Source: Bacteroidaceae bacterium
GTDB taxonomy: Bacteria; Bacteroidota; Bacteroidia; Bacteroidales; Bacteroidaceae
Length of the DNA stretch: 33,013 nt
Assembly (NCBI GenBank): GCA_024398535.1
Contig: JAKSIY010000016.1
Span: forward strand, 1 to 33,013
Direction of reading: 5' to 3'
Under the pieces are notes generated by a model. It did no database searches. It was not told the DNA's origin and saw only the letters and a list, made by a program, of their open reading frames with translations. The translations under genes and the position numbers were made by a program. Within the stretch, counting starts at the first letter, position 1; each line of letters begins with the position of its first letter. This document shows, in pieces, positions 15,854 to 24,166 of the stretch.

Positions 15854-17311
15854 ATGGTAATACACGAATCTGACAACGTTGAGGTACTTCTTGATCCAAG
15901 GTCGTGCCAGGGTGACAGTGGGGTGATTCCTGCAGGTCACAAGGTGGCCAGAAAGGCAATAAATGCCGGTGAAATGGTCATAAAATATGGCCAGCCCATT
16001 GGCCACGCCACCTGCGACATAGCTGCTGGGGAGTGGGTTCATAGCCATAATATGGTGACGAATCTGAGCGGCACACTTGAGTACCAGTACAACCCGGTTC
16101 CGTCTGGGAACTGCAGTACTGCCACTGATTCCGTAATAGGCGAAAGCTTCATGGGCTATCTGAGGGAAGATGGTAGAGTGGGCGTGCGCAACGAGCTCTG
16201 GATTATTCCTACAGTGGGATGCGTGAGCCATGTGGCTGAGCGTCTGGCAGAGGAGTTCCAGAAACGCACTCCGTTGACCGTTCGGGCTTTGAAGCATGAA
16301 TATGGATGCTCACAGCTGGGTTGCGATCATGAGAACACCCGCAAGGTTCTGGCTGCACTGGCTCTTCATCCGAATGCCGGAGGTGTCCTGGTGCTTGGCC
16401 TGGGTTGTGAGAACAACAGGATGTCAGAGCTAAGAAGTCTGATACAGAGTGATTGTGACAGATATTCCAGCAGTCAGATGCCAAGGGTGCGTTTCCTTGA
16501 GTCACAGGCCGTTGACGATGAGTTTGCTGAGGGAATGAGGCTCCTTGCCGAGCTGGAGGCTCAGGCCAGTGCCTGCGTGCGTACTCAGCAGCCCCTGAGT
16601 AAGCTGTGTATAGGTCTGAAGTGCGGTGGCAGCGACGGTTTTTCCGGCATCACGGCTAATCCGCTGCTGGGACGTCTCTGTGACCTTATTACGCAGAAGG
16701 GGGCATCGACCGTGCTGACTGAGGTACCGGAGATGTTTGGCGCAGAGACTCTTCTGATGAACCGATGCGTTGACCGTCCGACTTTTGACAAGACAGTCAG
16801 ACTGATAAATGATTTCAAGCAATACTATCTTGACCACGGCCAGCCGGTTGGTGAGAACCCCAGCCCGGGCAACAAGGCGGGCGGCATAACGACTCTTGAG
16901 GAGAAGTCTCTGGGGTGCGTGCAGAAGGGAGGTACGGGCACTGTGATGGATGTGCTGGAGTATGGCCAGCGCGTGACTTCAAGCGGCCTGAACCTGCTGT
17001 CTGCTCCTGGGAATGACCTTGTAGCCAGCACTGCGCTTGCTGTAAGTGGCTGTCAGATTGTTCTGTTTACAACGGGACGCGGCACTCCGTTCGGCACTTG
17101 CGTTCCAACCCTGAAGGTCAGTACAAACTCTGCTCTTGCTGACCGGAAGCCGCATTGGATTGACTTCAACGCCGGTCCTGTGCTTGAGGGCAAGGATCTG
17201 CTGCCGGATCTTCTGCGTCTGGTGCTTGACACAGCGGGTGGCGATGCTGCCCTGAATGAAAAAAACAATTACTCCGGCATCGCTATATGGAAGACCGGAG
17301 TAACTCTGTGA
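15854..17311 (+). CDS. uxaA: Altronate dehydratase
   Basis: This enzyme dehydrates D-altronate to 2-keto-3-deoxy-D-gluconate, feeding the Entner-Doudoroff-type aldolase step. The 485-residue product has the N-terminal SAF domain (about residues 10-75, with IKYGQPIGHATCDIAAGEWV), a linker, and the catalytic domain starting YLREDGRVGVRNELWIIPTVGC. Conserved cysteines and the GLKCGGSDGFSGITANPLLG segment are present, matching the iron-dependent UxaA/GarD family. It follows uxaB after nine bases and converges on uxuA with a 16-base gap. Its last 14 codons also contain the hairpin that appears to terminate the opposing uxuB-uxuA transcript. Confidence 0.95.
   Translation: MVIHESDNVEVLLDPRSCQGDSGVIPAGHKVARKAINAGEMVIKYGQPIGHATCDIAAGEWVHSHNMVTNLSGTLEYQYNPVPSGNCSTATDSVIGESFMGYLREDGRVGVRNELWIIPTVGCVSHVAERLAEEFQKRTPLTVRALKHEYGCSQLGCDHENTRKVLAALALHPNAGGVLVLGLGCENNRMSELRSLIQSDCDRYSSSQMPRVRFLESQAVDDEFAEGMRLLAELEAQASACVRTQQPLSKLCIGLKCGGSDGFSGITANPLLGRLCDLITQKGASTVLTEVPEMFGAETLLMNRCVDRPTFDKTVRLINDFKQYYLDHGQPVGENPSPGNKAGGITTLEEKSLGCVQKGGTGTVMDVLEYGQRVTSSGLNLLSAPGNDLVASTALAVSGCQIVLFTTGRGTPFGTCVPTLKVSTNSALADRKPHWIDFNAGPVLEGKDLLPDLLRLVLDTAGGDAALNEKNNYSGIAIWKTGVTL
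17259..17303 (-). terminator. Intrinsic terminator for uxuBA inside the 3' end of uxaA
   Basis: TTACTCCGG (17269-17277) and CCGGAGTAA (17295-17303) form a perfect 9-bp stem with a 17-base loop. Read on the minus strand, the hairpin is followed by TTG and seven consecutive U (17265-17259), a classical intrinsic terminator for uxuA. It lies 25 to 69 bases beyond the uxuA stop and entirely within the uxaA reading frame. On the plus strand no T-run follows directly. Confidence 0.7.
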
Positions 17312-17327
17312 TTATTTACAGCTGGTT

Positions 17328-18599
17328 TCAGTCGTAGAAGCCTGGCTGCTTGTATTCTATTCCAAGTTCGTTGTCAACGGTAGCCATGATGCCCTGGACC
17401 TGGCCCATTGCGAACATGCGGCCCAGCAGGGTGTAGCCTGAGTTGTGGCCGCGGCTGGCTTCGTCAAACACGCCGCCAGGGGCATCGGTGAAGGTCATGC
17501 CGTGGTCAACGCGCATTGGCAGTCTGCGTCCGCTGTTGCACTTGCCCTCCTTTTCGGCCTGCTCGAATATGCGTACCAGTTCAACCAGTTGACCGCGTCC
17601 GCCCAGGTGCGATGCCTCGGTGAAGTTGCCGTCAGGGAAGATGTGGCATGAGCGCAGGTGTACAAAGTGCGTGCGGTCAGCAAACTGGCGTGCCATGGCG
17701 ACTACGTCATTGTGTTCGCCTGCTGAAAGGCTTCCGGCGCAGAATGTCAGGCCGTTGTGCTTGTTTGGAACGGCATCGAGAAACCACTTGATGTCCTCTA
17801 CGTTGCCAACAATTCTTGGCAGGCCGAATACCGGATATGGTGGGTCATCAGGGTGTACGCACATGTTGATATCGTACTCCTCGCAGACTGGCATGATGGC
17901 CTGAAGCCAGTATTTCATGTTCTCCTGCAGTTTCTCCTTGTCAATGCCTTTGTAGAGTGCCAGCAGGTCGTGGAACTTCTGGATAGGGGCTGAATCGCCT
18001 TCGCTGAAGTTGCCGCTTACGAATCCCTGGGTTTTGATGATGATGTTATAGACCAGGTCGTGGTCGCTTTCAGGGGTGGCTGACTTCTTCATTTCATCGG
18101 CCTCAGCTACAAGGTCGCGTCCCCAGGCGTGGTTCTTTGAGAATTCGGCCCAGTCGGCGCGGGCTGCATCGCGCTTCAGTATGTGTATGTCGAAGTATGC
18201 GAGTGTGCCCCAGTCCATGTAGAGGTTGTTTGAACCGTTGGGGTTGGCGTGCATCAGGTCGGTGCGTGCCCAGTCCAGTACCGGCATGAAGTTGTAGCAT
18301 ACGCACTTGATGCCTTCCTTGCCCAGGTTGCGCAGGGATTCCTTATAGACTTCTATCTGCTCGTCGCGGTCAGGACCGCCATATTTCAGGGTTTCTACGA
18401 CCGGGAGTGATTCTACTACGCTCCATTTCATGCCGTAGCTCTCAATGTATTCCTTGAGTTCGTGGATTTTCTCCTGGGTCCATACCTGACCCAGTGGTAC
18501 GTCGTGAAGGGCTGTGACGATGCCTTCAACGCCTATCTGCTTGAGTTGGGCAAGGGTGATTACATCTTTCTTGCCGAACCATCTCCATGTTCTTTCCAT
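17328..18599 (-). CDS. uxuA: Mannonate dehydratase
   Basis: This enzyme dehydrates D-mannonate to 2-keto-3-deoxy-D-gluconate in the glucuronate branch. The 423-residue product begins MERTWRWFGKKD, the family's typical start, and contains CYNFMPVLDWARTDL, the metal-site region NMCVHPDDPPYPVFGLPRI, and FVHLRSCHIFPDGNF. It is slightly longer than E. coli UxuA (394 residues) and has TIM-barrel-type composition. It is the second gene of the minus-strand operon, 43 bases after uxuB, and its stop faces the uxaA stop across 16 bases. Confidence 0.97.
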   Translation of the reverse strand: MERTWRWFGKKDVITLAQLKQIGVEGIVTALHDVPLGQVWTQEKIHELKEYIESYGMKWSVVESLPVVETLKYGGPDRDEQIEVYKESLRNLGKEGIKCVCYNFMPVLDWARTDLMHANPNGSNNLYMDWGTLAYFDIHILKRDAARADWAEFSKNHAWGRDLVAEADEMKKSATPESDHDLVYNIIIKTQGFVSGNFSEGDSAPIQKFHDLLALYKGIDKEKLQENMKYWLQAIMPVCEEYDINMCVHPDDPPYPVFGLPRIVGNVEDIKWFLDAVPNKHNGLTFCAGSLSAGEHNDVVAMARQFADRTHFVHLRSCHIFPDGNFTEASHLGGRGQLVELVRIFEQAEKEGKCNSGRRLPMRVDHGMTFTDAPGGVFDEASRGHNSGYTLLGRMFAMGQVQGIMATVDNELGIEYKQPGFYD

Positions 18600-18642
18600 A
18601 TATTTTCTGTTTTAATGTCCAAAGGACTATCGGGTAATTGAA

Positions 18643-20232
18643 TTAACGTGCCTCAACGTATTTGTGCAGGGTGGCGCGGACAGCACCTGGACCGGCGTAG
18701 AGCTCCTTGACCATGCCCTCAATCTGCTCACCCAGGCCGACAGCGTACAGGTCCTGGCCGAAGATGTCGGCGCGGCTGAACAGCTGCTTCAAAGGACTCC
18801 AGTCCTGATCAGGCTTGCCAATCTCAAGTGGAGCCACGATTGCCATCAGCTCATCGAGCTTAGGATCGGTTGATGGGGTGAAAGGCTTCAGGTCATCGTC
18901 CAGAGCCTTCAGGAATCGTGCGTAGCCTGCCAGTGTCAGAGGGATCAGCACCAGATTGCTCTTGTCAAGACCGCGCTCGTGGTACTTGCGGATGGTCTCG
19001 CCAAAGCGGATCGGCAGCTTCTGGCTGGTATCGGTAGAGATTCGCTGAGGTGCATCGGGCATGAACGGGTTAGGCAGACGCTTGTTGATTACGGCGCCAA
19101 TGAATTCGTATGGATTCAGCACGCCCGGATCAGTAACTACCGGCATAGCCTCAATGTAGCCAATCTTCTGGATGAACGAGCGCAGGTCAGGGTCAGCCAT
19201 CTCAGCGCTGATCAGGGTGTAGCCCAGCATGACGCCGTAGATTGACATGGCGGTGTGCAGCGGGTTCAGACAGGTTGTAACCTTCATGGTCTCGACCTGA
19301 TCTACGGTCTGGCGTGTGGTATAGAGCGTTCCGCCCAGCTCAAGTGGCGGACGGCCGTTCGTGTAGTTGTCCTCAATTACCAGGTACTGTACCTCTTCAG
19401 CGTTGACGAACGGAGCGGTGAAGGTCTTCTTTTCGGTGATGATGGTCTCATTGTCCTCAAATCCGTCAGCAGCAATCATGGCCTGAACCTTCTCATGTGG
19501 ACGTGGAGTAATCTTGTCAATCATTGACCATGGGAAGGTTATCTTCTGCTCATTGCTCAGGTATTCAATGAATTCCTTTGGGGCGATGCCGTCTGCAACC
19601 CACTTCTCAGCGTATGCAAATACGCCTGCCTTTACCTTGTCACCGTTGTGGCTGCAGTTGTCCATGCTCTGGACGGTCAGTGGCAGCTGGCCGGCGTTGA
19701 AGCGCTCAAGCAGCAGTGCACAGACCTTACCCATGGCAAGCACTGGCTTCAGGCCGCGTGCCAGGTCGGCGTCGTTGTAAGTGTAGCCCTTCTCTGTGAT
19801 GGTGAATGAAATCATCTGCAGGCTTGGGTTCTGGAAGATTTCAACCAGACGTGCCCAGTCATCTGCGAACTGGAAATCGGCCTTCAGGCTTTCAGTGACA
19901 CTGGCAATTACCTTCTTCTCAATGGTGCCGCCTGACTGCAGGCTGACCAGCAGCGAGAGGTTCTGATATGGGCGGTATGCCTTGTCAATGATCTCATAGT
20001 CAAAGCTTTCAGCTACTATTACGCCGCGGTCATACTTGCCGCTGTTAAGGGCATCGTTCAGGATTGCTGCAGGGAATGCACGGAAAATGTTTCCGGCACC
20101 GAAATGCAGCCATGTAGGGTTGTCGTGGGTCTTCTTTACGACTTCGGCCACATTGAACTTTGGCAGTTCGTAGTCTTTGCTTGTCCACTCCTTGGAATCA
20201 ATGCCCGGAGCAAAGATATCTGTCAGTTTCAT
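18643..20232 (-). CDS. uxuB: Fructuronate reductase (mannitol dehydrogenase family)
   Basis: This probably reduces D-fructuronate to D-mannonate with NADH, the step before UxuA. The protein is 529 residues, a little longer than E. coli UxuB. The N-terminal nucleotide site is WLHFGAGNIFRAFPAAIL, the long-chain polyol dehydrogenase pattern. The catalytic domain contains TTCLNPLHTAMSIYG and further on KLPIRFGETIRKY. The enzyme family also includes mannitol and arabitol dehydrogenases, but the adjacent uxuA makes the fructuronate assignment much more likely. A TAnnTTTG promoter lies 16 bases upstream of its ATG. Confidence 0.88.
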   Translation of the reverse strand: MKLTDIFAPGIDSKEWTSKDYELPKFNVAEVVKKTHDNPTWLHFGAGNIFRAFPAAILNDALNSGKYDRGVIVAESFDYEIIDKAYRPYQNLSLLVSLQSGGTIEKKVIASVTESLKADFQFADDWARLVEIFQNPSLQMISFTITEKGYTYNDADLARGLKPVLAMGKVCALLLERFNAGQLPLTVQSMDNCSHNGDKVKAGVFAYAEKWVADGIAPKEFIEYLSNEQKITFPWSMIDKITPRPHEKVQAMIAADGFEDNETIITEKKTFTAPFVNAEEVQYLVIEDNYTNGRPPLELGGTLYTTRQTVDQVETMKVTTCLNPLHTAMSIYGVMLGYTLISAEMADPDLRSFIQKIGYIEAMPVVTDPGVLNPYEFIGAVINKRLPNPFMPDAPQRISTDTSQKLPIRFGETIRKYHERGLDKSNLVLIPLTLAGYARFLKALDDDLKPFTPSTDPKLDELMAIVAPLEIGKPDQDWSPLKQLFSRADIFGQDLYAVGLGEQIEGMVKELYAGPGAVRATLHKYVEAR

Positions 20233-20248
20233 AGTGTTGAGTTTTCAA

Positions 20249-20256
20249 CAAAGATA
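20249..20256 (-). promoter_or_regulatory. -7 promoter box of the uxuBA operon
   Basis: Read on the minus strand this is TATCTTTG, an exact TAnnTTTG match, 16 bases upstream of the uxuB ATG and within the 46-base gap to the metallopeptidase gene. No clear -33 TTTG is found at the usual distance, so recognition may need an activator. Confidence 0.5.
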
Positions 20257-20278
20257 GTAAAATTTTGGCTGAGTTTAA

Positions 20279-21145
20279 TTATAGGTTCCTGTAATCAGGT
20301 GCAAACGTGTCACCCTGGGTTATGTCACCGGTAGTCAGGCCCTTCTTGAGCCAGCGTGAGCGCTGGGCAGAGGTGCCGTGATTGAAGGATTCCGGAACGG
20401 TATAGCCGCGGGCCTTTTTCTGCAGGTAGTCGTCACCGATGCGCTGTGCTATGGCCAGGCCCTCTTCAACGTCTCCGGGCTCAAGTGAGCCGAACATCTT
20501 GTTGTCGTTGTAGGCCCAGACTCCGGCATAGACGTCTGCCTGCAGCTCCAGGCGGACGCTCATCTGGTTGCTCTGGGCTTCAGACATCTGGCGCATCTGC
20601 CTGTGTACCGAGTTCAGCGTGCCCAGCAGGTACTGCACGTGGTGGCCTACCTCATGCGCAATGACGTACGCGTATGCAAAGTCTCCGGCCGAGCCGAACT
20701 GCTGCTTCATGGTAGTGAAGAATGACAGGTCAATATAGACTGTCTGGTCTCCGCTGTTGTAGAATGGTCCTGAAGAGGCCGATGCCGTGCCGCTTGCGGT
20801 CTGCACATAGTCTGTGTAGAGCACCAGCTTTGGGGCTATGTACTCACGTCCGTTTTCCCTGAATATCTTTGTCCAGACATCTTCTGTGCCAGCAAGTATC
20901 TGCGATGCGAACACTGCCAGTTCCTCTTCTTCAGCAGTAGGCTGGCGTCCGTCTGACGTCATGATCTGGGCGCTTCCGGCACCCATTACCTGCTGAAGCA
21001 CGTCTGCAGGATTGCCTCCGAACAGCATTGTGAGCAGTCCGACAATGATTATACCTCCTATTCCCAGGCCTCCGGCCGTCTTTCCCATGGACATTCCGCG
21101 TCGGTCATCGACATTGGAACTAAGTCTTCTTCCGTCAAGCTTCAT
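20279..21145 (-). CDS. ypfJ: Neutral zinc metallopeptidase (YpfJ family)
   Basis: This 288-residue product matches the length of E. coli YpfJ. It starts MKLDGRRLSSNVDDRRG, as many family members do, has one membrane segment (LGIGGIIIVGLLTMLFGG, about residues 29-46), and then a zincin domain with AYVIAHEVGHHVQYLLG. The HEVGHH supplies two zinc-binding His and the catalytic Glu, and ELQADVYAGVW follows with the third ligand region. A soluble domain facing the periplasm is expected; the natural substrate is unknown. I chose the ATG at 21145 over an upstream in-frame ATG at 21193 because it gives the family N-terminus and lies downstream of a promoter box. The uxuBA operon follows but has its own promoter. 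Confidence 0.92.
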   Translation of the reverse strand: MKLDGRRLSSNVDDRRGMSMGKTAGGLGIGGIIIVGLLTMLFGGNPADVLQQVMGAGSAQIMTSDGRQPTAEEEELAVFASQILAGTEDVWTKIFRENGREYIAPKLVLYTDYVQTASGTASASSGPFYNSGDQTVYIDLSFFTTMKQQFGSAGDFAYAYVIAHEVGHHVQYLLGTLNSVHRQMRQMSEAQSNQMSVRLELQADVYAGVWAYNDNKMFGSLEPGDVEEGLAIAQRIGDDYLQKKARGYTVPESFNHGTSAQRSRWLKKGLTTGDITQGDTFAPDYRNL

Positions 21146-21167
21146 CTGTAATTTGTTTTTGCTGATG

Positions 21168-21175
21168 CAAAAATA
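21168..21175 (-). promoter_or_regulatory. -7 promoter box of the metallopeptidase gene
   Basis: Read on the minus strand this is TATTTTTG, a TAnnTTTG match, 22 bases upstream of the ATG at 21145. A CAAA at 21191-21194 reads TTTG on this strand, with 15 bases between the elements, shorter than usual. Confidence 0.45.
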
Positions 21176-21220
21176 TAAAATGTGGGATACCAAAAGATGA
21201 CTTTCCTTTCAAAAAAAGTG

Positions 21221-21228
21221 TATCTTTG
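21221..21228 (+). promoter_or_regulatory. -7 promoter box of the L-galactose operon
   Basis: TATCTTTG at 21221-21228 is an exact TAnnTTTG match and ends only six bases before the ATG at 21235. Transcription would start at or within a few bases of the start codon. No good -33 TTTG is visible. Confidence 0.5.
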
Positions 21229-21234
21229 GGGACT

Positions 21235-22164
21235 ATGATAATCATTGACGCACACAGCCATCTGTGGCTGAAGCAGGACACGACGGTTGACGGGCAGCGC
21301 ATTTACCAGACTGACCGTGGGCGCAGCATGTTCTTTGGTGAGGAGAGGCAGATGCTGCCGCCGTTCATGATTGACGGACGCAACAGCGCTGAGGTGTTCC
21401 TGGCCAACATGGACTACGCCCAGGTAAGCGGAGCTGTAGTTGTTCAGGAAATTATTGATGGTCAGCAGAATGACTACCTGAAGCAGGTGGCTGGCAAGTA
21501 TCCGGAGCGATTCATGGTCTGCGGAATGCCTGCAATTAATACCCAGGAGCCCGATGCCCTTTTTGCGCAGAACATGCTCTCAGGCATCAAGGCGCTTAAG
21601 GATGAGGGTTTTGGTATGATTGCGATTCCCGGGCACAGGGTTCACACACCATTGACTGACATGATGGAGAGTTTCAAGTTCATGGAGAGCAACGGAATGC
21701 TTCTGTCCATGTGTCTTGATGATAATGAGATACAGATTGGCCAGATGCGTGAGGTCATTCAGGAATGTCCGAACCTGAAGGTTGCGATAGGGCACTTCGG
21801 CATGGTTACCGGCCAGCATTTCATGAAGCAGATCATGCTGGCATCGGCCGGAAGGAACGTGCGAGTGGAGTCCGGTGGCATTACCTGGCTCTTCAACAGC
21901 GAGTTCTATCCGTTCAAGGGTGCTGTCAAGGCAATCCGCCAGGCGGCCGATGCCGTGGGCATGGACAAGCTGATGTGGGGCAGCGACTATCCGCGCACCA
22001 TCTGTGCTATCACCTACAGGATGTCGTATGACTTTATCCTGAAGAGCAGTGAATTGACTGATTATGAGAAAGAGCAGTTCCTTGGGCTGAACGCAGTCAG
22101 CTTCTATGGCTTTGACGTGGACCGTTTCCCTGAGCTGCCGTATATAAAGAATATGTCGGAGTAA
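21235..22164 (+). CDS. Amidohydrolase, probable L-galactono-1,5-lactonase
   Basis: This 309-residue amidohydrolase_2 family protein has the metal-binding HxH in IIDAHSHLW at its start, AIGHFGM further on, and the late Asp in MWGSDYPRT. Family members hydrolyse sugar lactones, pyrone dicarboxylates and related compounds. The assignment rests mainly on the next two genes: a zinc alcohol dehydrogenase and an L-galactose-dehydrogenase-like aldo-keto reductase. The same three-enzyme set carries L-galactose to D-tagaturonate in Bacteroides vulgatus, where an amidohydrolase opens the lactone. The ATG at 21235 is chosen over the in-frame TTG at 21226, which lies inside the promoter box. It heads a four-gene operon. 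The general family is sure, the substrate is inferred. Confidence 0.8.
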   Translation: MIIIDAHSHLWLKQDTTVDGQRIYQTDRGRSMFFGEERQMLPPFMIDGRNSAEVFLANMDYAQVSGAVVVQEIIDGQQNDYLKQVAGKYPERFMVCGMPAINTQEPDALFAQNMLSGIKALKDEGFGMIAIPGHRVHTPLTDMMESFKFMESNGMLLSMCLDDNEIQIGQMREVIQECPNLKVAIGHFGMVTGQHFMKQIMLASAGRNVRVESGGITWLFNSEFYPFKGAVKAIRQAADAVGMDKLMWGSDYPRTICAITYRMSYDFILKSSELTDYEKEQFLGLNAVSFYGFDVDRFPELPYIKNMSE

Positions 22165-22185
22165 TCCGGCCAGATATAAATAGAG

Positions 22186-23178
22186 ATGAAAGCAATACAG
22201 ATTGAGAAACCGGGTTTGGCACAGGTAGTTGAGGTGGCAGAGCCACAGCTCCAGCCTGGATTCGTGAAAGTTGGAATTGAGTATGTAGGGTTCTGTGGAT
22301 CAGACCTCAATACTTTCAGAGGTGGTAATGCCATGGTGACGTTTCCGCGCATACCGGGCCATGAAATTGGTGGTACGATAGTTGAGTTGAACGGTGCACC
22401 TGAACATCTGAAGGTGGGGCAGGCGGTTACCATCAATCCTTACACCAACTGTGGAACATGTGCATCGTGCCGCAGAGGCAGATACAATGCGTGTGAGAAC
22501 AATGAGACTCTGGGCGTTCAGCGAAACGGTGCAATGCAGGAGTTTGTCTGTGTGCCATGGCAGAAGGTCATTCCGGTGGCAGGTATCAGTGTGCGCGATG
22601 CTGCGCTTATTGAGCCTATGAGCGTTGGTTTCCACGCTGTGGACCGTGGACGTGTCATTGACACTGACGTGGTGATGGTGATTGGTTGCGGCATGGTGGG
22701 TCTGGGTGCTGTGGTACGTGCGGTGCTCAGGGGCGCTACTGTAATAGCCGCAGACCTTGATGAAGAGAAGCTGGCTCTGGCGAGAAAGCTTGGAGCAACC
22801 TACACATATAATACCTCAAAGCCATGGGACGGATCAATGCCTGACCCTGACGTAGTGATTGAGGCTGTGGGCTCTGTTCCGACATATCAGCTTGCAATTG
22901 AGAGGGTTGCGTTTACAGGCCGCGTGGTTTGCATAGGCTATGCCAAGAGTGCCGTTGAGATCAACACCGGCCTGATTGTAAAGAAAGAACTTGATGTAAT
23001 GGGTTCGCGCAACGCTAATCCTTCAGACTTTGAGGCTGTGATAGGCTACCTGAAGAAGGGTACGGCTCCTGTAGAGGAGTTCATATCGGACGTGATCTCA
23101 CCAGAACAGGCACAGATGTCCCTGCAGAGGTGGTCCGATGCTCCCGGCAAGGTTTATCGTATTCTGGTAAAGTGGTGA
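22186..23178 (+). CDS. Zinc alcohol dehydrogenase, probable L-galactonate 5-dehydrogenase
   Basis: This 330-residue medium-chain dehydrogenase has the catalytic zinc ligands Cys37 (GFCGSD) and His59-Glu60 (IPGHE), and all four structural-zinc cysteines at 89, 92, 95 and 103. The NAD-binding Rossmann motif is GCGMVGLGA. In the proposed pathway it oxidises L-galactonate at C5 to D-tagaturonate, as E. coli LgoD and the Bacteroides L-galactonate dehydrogenase do; tagaturonate is the substrate of UxaB encoded 7 kb upstream. The gene starts 21 bases after the lactonase gene and is followed by the aldo-keto reductase after 40. Sorbitol- or threonine-type dehydrogenases share the same motifs, so the substrate needs context for support. 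Confidence 0.82.
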   Translation: MKAIQIEKPGLAQVVEVAEPQLQPGFVKVGIEYVGFCGSDLNTFRGGNAMVTFPRIPGHEIGGTIVELNGAPEHLKVGQAVTINPYTNCGTCASCRRGRYNACENNETLGVQRNGAMQEFVCVPWQKVIPVAGISVRDAALIEPMSVGFHAVDRGRVIDTDVVMVIGCGMVGLGAVVRAVLRGATVIAADLDEEKLALARKLGATYTYNTSKPWDGSMPDPDVVIEAVGSVPTYQLAIERVAFTGRVVCIGYAKSAVEINTGLIVKKELDVMGSRNANPSDFEAVIGYLKKGTAPVEEFISDVISPEQAQMSLQRWSDAPGKVYRILVKW

Positions 23179-23218
23179 TAGTACAAATGAAACTGTAATC
23201 TGATAATAGAATAAGAAA

Positions 23219-24166
23219 ATGAAATACAACGAATTAGGAAAGACGGGTCTGAAATTGTCTGCGCTTGGCTTCGGTGCATCGAGCCTGGGCGGTGTGTTCC
23301 ACTCACTGAAGGAGGCTGATGGCATACGTGCTGTACATACTGCTGTCGAGAACGGTTTGAACTTCATAGACGTTTCACCATATTACGGTCATCTGAAGGC
23401 TGAGACCGTGCTGGGAAAGGCTCTGCGTGAGATTCCACGTGACAAGTTCATTCTTTCTACCAAGGTGGGCCGTTACGGAAAGGACGGCGTGAATACCTGG
23501 GACTATAGCGCAAAGCGTGCACATGACAGCGTTTATGAGAGCATGGAGCGTCTGGGAGTTGACTACATTGACCTGATCAACGTTCATGACATTGAGTTCC
23601 AGGCTGATCTTCCTGGCGGTCTGCAGAAGGTGGCCGATGAGACTCTGCCAGCTCTGGTTGAGCTGCGTGAGAAGGGTGTGGTTGGTCACGTGGGCATCAC
23701 TGACCTGCAGCTGGAGAACCTGAAGTGGGTGGTAGAGCATACTCCAGAGGGTACTGTAGAGAGCATCCTTAACTTCTGCCACTACTGCCTGTGTGATGAT
23801 AAAATCGTCGATTTTATCGACTTTTTCAAGTCCCGTGGCATAGGTGTCATAAACGCAAGCCCTCTGAGTATGGGCCTCCTGACAATGCGTGGCGCTCCTG
23901 ACTGGCATCCGGCTCCACAGCCTCTGCGCGACGCCTGTGCCCGTGCAGCCCAGTACTGTGACAGCATAGGTTACCCGATTGAGCGTCTTGCTATGCAGTA
24001 CAGTCTTGGCAATCCGGACATTGCCTCAAACCTGTTCTCTACGACCAATCCTGAGAACGTCCTGAAGAATATTGAATATGTAAGCCAGCCTGCTGATCCT
24101 GAGGTTCTGGCCAAGGTGCGCGAAATCATAGGTGACCAGTTCCGTGTAAGCTGGAAGAATTCATAA
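23219..24166 (+). CDS. Aldo-keto reductase, probable L-galactose dehydrogenase
   Basis: This 315-residue aldo-keto reductase resembles the plant L-galactose dehydrogenase/bacterial L-fucose dehydrogenase group, with ELGKTGLKLSALGFGASSLG at the start and the FIDVSPYYG motif. The catalytic tetrad can be read as Asp51, Tyr56, Lys82 and His123 (LINVHDIEF). The reaction would be oxidation of L-galactose, or possibly L-fucose or D-arabinose, at C1 to the 1,5-lactone, the substrate for the lactonase at the head of the operon. The stop overlaps the start of the HAD gene (TAATG). Confidence 0.85.
   Translation: MKYNELGKTGLKLSALGFGASSLGGVFHSLKEADGIRAVHTAVENGLNFIDVSPYYGHLKAETVLGKALREIPRDKFILSTKVGRYGKDGVNTWDYSAKRAHDSVYESMERLGVDYIDLINVHDIEFQADLPGGLQKVADETLPALVELREKGVVGHVGITDLQLENLKWVVEHTPEGTVESILNFCHYCLCDDKIVDFIDFFKSRGIGVINASPLSMGLLTMRGAPDWHPAPQPLRDACARAAQYCDSIGYPIERLAMQYSLGNPDIASNLFSTTNPENVLKNIEYVSQPADPEVLAKVREIIGDQFRVSWKNS

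Noticed and set aside
23375..23908. A 177-codon minus-strand frame opposite the aldo-keto reductase
   Set aside because: Antisense to a gene with an intact catalytic tetrad; no family resemblance of its own.
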